Shown here: piece after piece, positions 6,036 through 7,565 of the stretch | How the letters are laid out: every line of letters starts with the position of its first letter | Position numbering within the stretch: the first letter of the stretch is position 1 | NCBI GenBank assembly: GCA_014380985.1 | Contig: JACMIU010000232.1 | Span: 1-7,565, forward strand | Source of the DNA: Armatimonadota bacterium | GTDB lineage: Bacteria > Armatimonadota > Armatimonadia > Armatimonadales > Armatimonadaceae | Direction: 5' to 3' | Length of the DNA: 7,565 nucleotides | Program-made: the position numbers and the translations under genes | The notes under the pieces: generated by a model | What the model was told of the DNA's origin: nothing | What the model saw: the letters and a program-made list of their open reading frames with translations, nothing else | The model's database searches: none

Positions 6036-6064
6036 ATAATAGCACAGGGGAGCCGTTCTGTGAA
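6036..6064 (-). promoter_or_regulatory. Promoter of the recombinase operon
   Basis: On the minus strand, TTCACA (6064-6059; five of six bases match TTGACA) and TATTAT (6041-6036) are spaced by 17 bases, and a TG one base before the -10 adds an extended -10 contact. The leader would be about 80 bases. The -35 lies within palindromic site B, so a protein bound there would block transcription. Confidence 0.7.
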
Positions 6065-6088
6065 ACAGAATTGGTAATTCTGTTTCAA
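6059..6088. repeat. Perfect 12-bp inverted repeat, site B, over the recombinase -35
   Basis: TGAAACAGAATT (6061-6072) and AATTCTGTTTCA (6076-6087) are perfect inverted repeats around a three-base centre. On the minus strand the block reads TTGAAACAG, 13 bases, GTTTCACA, matching site A. It is a candidate operator or recombinase core site. Confidence 0.75.
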
Positions 6089-6104
6089 CATGCTAAAGGA
6101 AAAC

Positions 6105-6266
6105 ATGAACGCCAACTCAAAATTCAAAGCAACGTTGATTTTTTCTATTTTTATGTGCCGAGGAGGGGTCTGTCAAAAGACCTATCCTGCTTACCGCTTC
6201 TTTTCCTGCCGTCACCTCATAGCCGCTCAGCCACTGAGCAGCTATGAGGTGATGGCAGGGCATTAA
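6105..6266 (+). CDS. Doubtful 53-codon open frame between recombinase and lipoprotein
   Basis: ATG 6105 has AAAGGA at 6095-6100 and opens into NSKFKATLIFSIFMCRGGVC, which could pass as a short hydrophobic leader. The rest runs through the large hairpin at 6205-6259 and does not look like protein. A competing reading is that the neighbouring frame (HERQLKIQSNVDFFYFYVPRRG, from 6104) is the displaced 3' part of the gene at 4001. I favour the second reading but cannot decide from sequence alone. Confidence 0.2.
   Translation: MNANSKFKATLIFSIFMCRGGVCQKTYPAYRFFSCRHLIAAQPLSSYEVMAGH
6205..6259. repeat. Large 25-bp-stem palindrome
   Basis: The 19-base arms 6205-6223 and 6241-6259 are complementary except for one G opposite T, which can pair as G-U in RNA. 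Inside, after one unpaired base on each side, GCTCAG (6225-6230) and CTGAGC (6234-6239) pair around a three-base CCA loop. No U tract follows on either strand, so a simple intrinsic terminator is unlikely. It could be a palindromic repeat element, a transposable-element end, or a processing/stability hairpin. In the stretch 5951-6323, which has no confident gene, this palindrome and the recombinase control region are the main content. Confidence 0.8.
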
Positions 6267-6297
6267 CCGAGAGCAGAGGAAACAGCAAAAAAATAGG

Positions 6298-6316
6298 TAT
6301 ACTTTGCTCAAGGAGG
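6298..6316 (+). promoter_or_regulatory. Likely -10 element and Shine-Dalgarno of the small lipoprotein
   Basis: TATACT (6298-6303) matches five of six bases of the -10 consensus, and no good -35 is seen. A perfect AAGGAGG (6310-6316) follows, seven bases before ATG 6324. The predicted start site would be at or next to the ribosome site, giving a minimal leader. Confidence 0.45.
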
Positions 6317-6323
6317 CAGAAGT

Positions 6324-6677
6324 ATGAAGACCTTTCGATGGTTGCCGTTGCTGGTTCTTATCGCACTTCTCTGCGGTTGCGCCGGGAAACCAACGCTGAT
6401 CGGTAAGTGGACAAACTCCCAGCCGGGTGGCGTTCACTCGATGACCTACGAATTCCGCGAAAACGGGGAATTCGTCCAGACGCAAAAGTCTGGTTTGGGA
6501 GAGCGATCCATGACTGGAACGTGGAAGTCGGACGGTGACAATCTCACGCTGACGTATCCGACCGCGAGCCATCCCGACGAGCGAACACAAAATAACGTGA
6601 TTCGACTCCAGTCAAGAACGTTGGATTTCATGTTCAATGGCAAGCCCCACTTGACACTCGTGAAGACAGCCCCGTGA
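6324..6677 (+). CDS. Small lipoprotein with a lipocalin-like GxW domain
   Basis: The protein has 117 residues, with a perfect AAGGAGG seven bases before the ATG. The signal peptide ends in the lipobox LCGC with Cys19 as the lipidated residue. The mature domain starts LIGKWTN and continues TYEFRENGEFVQ, then MTGTWKSDGDNLTLTY, and ends in DFMFNGKPHLTLVK. This pattern (GxW, a strand with F..nG.F, then GTW...gd.L.L.Y) is typical of small lipocalin-like or copper-resistance-like beta domains in envelope lipoproteins. It probably binds or senses something small in the periplasm, with no catalytic residues evident. The membrane-protein gene follows after six bases, suggesting a two-gene operon. Confidence 0.8.
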   Translation: MKTFRWLPLLVLIALLCGCAGKPTLIGKWTNSQPGGVHSMTYEFRENGEFVQTQKSGLGERSMTGTWKSDGDNLTLTYPTASHPDERTQNNVIRLQSRTLDFMFNGKPHLTLVKTAP

Positions 6678-6683
6678 CGTACT

Positions 6684-7073
6684 ATGGTGGAAGAAATCCT
6701 TCTCCCCGAGCTGTTTGCTCGCGAAACCGACGTTTGCATAACGGCGGTGGGAGGAATTCTCTTTTTTCGTCCTCTTGCAGATTTGTTGGGCTTGCCCTCT
6801 CGCTTTATAATCACAGTGAGTGTGATTACGATATTGTACGCACTGGTCGCGTTTGCGCTGGCGAGCCAAGAATCGCCGTCAATAAGATGGCTTCGGCTGT
6901 TGGTCGGCGCGAACGGGGTATGGACGGTTATCAGCGTTCTACTTCTGGTGTACCACCACGAAAGTGCCAAAATACCGGGGATAGTTTTCTTGGTTTTACA
7001 GATATTGGTAGTTGGTGCGTTCACTTTTCTTGAAAACCGTCAGATTGTTAAAACGGATGCTTGCCCTTCTTGA
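6684..7073 (+). CDS. Four-helix integral membrane protein of unknown function
   Basis: The protein has 129 residues and starts six bases after the lipoprotein stop. No clear Shine-Dalgarno is present, so it may depend on translational coupling. Four hydrophobic segments lie at about residues 17-35, 41-61, 70-90 and 97-116. Landmarks are FFRPLADLLGLPSRF (27-41) at the first loop and LVGANGVWTVISVLLL (73-88) in the third helix. This arrangement (LLGLP..., then a helix with N.-W---SVLLL, then a final helix) occurs in a widespread group of small uncharacterised bacterial membrane proteins. The soluble C-terminus is ENRQIVKTDACPS. No catalytic motif is visible. Confidence 0.75.
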   Translation: MVEEILLPELFARETDVCITAVGGILFFRPLADLLGLPSRFIITVSVITILYALVAFALASQESPSIRWLRLLVGANGVWTVISVLLLVYHHESAKIPGIVFLVLQILVVGAFTFLENRQIVKTDACPS

Positions 7074-7195
7074 CTGCCAGACGATTTACCGCTGGCGCAC
7101 TGAGGTAGACAATGAAGCCGACGTGATTTTGTTTGTCGTGGTTCTCGGTCGCATGAGCAATTTTGTGGCGAAAGGCAGGCGAAAGTAACGTTGCG

Positions 7196-7204
7196 TGGTA
7201 TAAT
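7196..7204 (+). promoter_or_regulatory. Extended -10 promoter of uvrB
   Basis: TGG-TATAAT is a perfect -10 with the TGn extension. No good -35 is seen, as is common for extended -10 promoters. Transcription would start near 7211, giving a leader of about 56 bases. The 122 bases between 7073 and here show no gene and only a weak GCCAG/CTGGC hairpin (7076-7096). Confidence 0.7.
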
Positions 7205-7213
7205 ACACTTGTT

Positions 7214-7233
7214 TGCTTCCGGCGCGGGAAGCA
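7214..7233. promoter_or_regulatory. 7-bp dyad in the uvrB leader
   Basis: TGCTTCC (7214-7220) and GGAAGCA (7227-7233) are perfect inverted repeats with a six-base centre, just downstream of the predicted start site. It could be a repressor site (uvrB is often under DNA-damage control) or an mRNA hairpin. It does not match the known E. coli or Bacillus LexA boxes. Confidence 0.4.
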
Positions 7234-7266
7234 CCGATTTTCACCGTTATTTAAGGAGCAAAGACA

Positions 7267-7565
7267 ATGGCAAAAGGCATGGGACAGTTTCAAATCGAAT
7301 CCAAGTTCGCACCGAGCGGCGACCAACCGACCGCGATTGACAGTCTGGTTTCCGGGCTAAAGAACGGCGAGCGGATACAAACCCTGCTGGGAGCGACGGG
7401 AACCGGAAAAACCTTCAGCGCGGCTCAGGTAATTCAGCGGGTGCAACGCCCGACGCTCGTCATCGCGCACAACAAAACGCTCGCGGCACAACTTTGCTCC
7501 GAGTTCCGTGACTTCTTCCCGAACAACGCCGTGGAGTATTTCGTTAGTTATTACGACTATTTCAC
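7267..7565 (+). CDS. uvrB: UvrABC excinuclease subunit B (5' part, runs off the window)
   Basis: The first 99 codons from ATG 7267 are present, with AAGGAG (7253-7258) eight bases upstream. The sequence is unmistakable: FAPSGDQPTAI (residues 14-24) is the adenine-contacting N-terminal motif, and GATGTGKT (42-49) is the Walker A loop with Lys48. HNKTLAAQL is helicase motif Ia, followed by NNAVEYFVSYYDYF leading into the damage-recognition region. UvrB is loaded by UvrA onto damaged DNA, verifies the lesion by ATP-driven strand separation, and recruits UvrC for the incisions in nucleotide excision repair in the cytoplasm. The Walker A loop has Ala-Thr-Gly-Thr where E. coli has Val-Thr-Gly-Ser, a conservative change. 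It has its own extended -10 promoter. The remainder of the gene lies beyond 7565. Confidence 0.97.
   Translation, partial: MAKGMGQFQIESKFAPSGDQPTAIDSLVSGLKNGERIQTLLGATGTGKTFSAAQVIQRVQRPTLVIAHNKTLAAQLCSEFRDFFPNNAVEYFVSYYDYF

Noticed and set aside
7048..7326. Minus-strand 92-codon frame overlapping the start of uvrB.
   Set aside because: It covers the uvrB promoter, ribosome site and first codons; it has no motif and is best explained as chance.
1..7565. CRISPR arrays, tRNA or rRNA genes.
   Set aside because: No regularly spaced direct repeats, no tRNA-like cloverleaf with a matching T-arm and acceptor, and no rRNA sequence was recognised anywhere in the window.

Overview
This looks like a chromosomal window from a Gram-negative-type bacterium. 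It encodes two lipoproteins with clear lipoboxes, a Sec-exported thioredoxin-like protein and the start of uvrB. The core genes are fairly GC-rich. Strong sigma70-type promoters, a possible leaderless gene and Pro/Ser/Thr-rich lipoprotein linkers would fit Armatimonadota or a nearby phylum, but that placement is a guess from style, not a demonstrated assignment.

Layout. Positions 1-111 are the 3' end of an unidentified + strand gene, followed by a hairpin/U-tract terminator. At 255-815 is a secreted protein with a CFPC motif, closed by a very clear terminator. A consensus promoter (TTGACA-18-TATAAT) then drives a 402-residue lipoprotein (975-2183). Next are two overlapping membrane-protein genes (2258-2668 and 2665-3246); the second is an isoprenylcysteine/phospholipid methyltransferase-type enzyme.

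From about 3247 to 4250 the base composition becomes visibly AT-richer. This stretch holds a start-less 74-codon frame and two small two-helix membrane proteins of unknown function. At about 4250 composition jumps back up and a minus-strand module begins: a short tyrosine recombinase (5366-5950), an AbiEii/AbiGii-type nucleotidyltransferase split by one missing base (4590-5335), and a translationally coupled 112-residue protein (4255-4593). AT-rich DNA resumes after about 6060. The pattern suggests a roughly 1.85-kb recombinase-nucleotidyltransferase cassette inserted into the small membrane-protein gene at 4001. AAAACAT occurs at both junctions, and joining across it restores one continuous reading frame.

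Upstream of the recombinase lies a cluster of four TGAAAC half-sites in two palindromic pairs, one overlapping the -35 of its promoter. These are candidate recombination or operator sites. Further right is a 25-bp-stem hairpin (6205-6259). A small lipoprotein (6324-6677) and a four-helix membrane protein (6684-7073) form a likely operon, and the window ends in the first 99 codons of uvrB.

The host genes are ordinary. The interesting part is the putative cassette: its ends, its palindromic sites, its frameshifted toxin-family nucleotidyltransferase and its uncharacterised partner protein.
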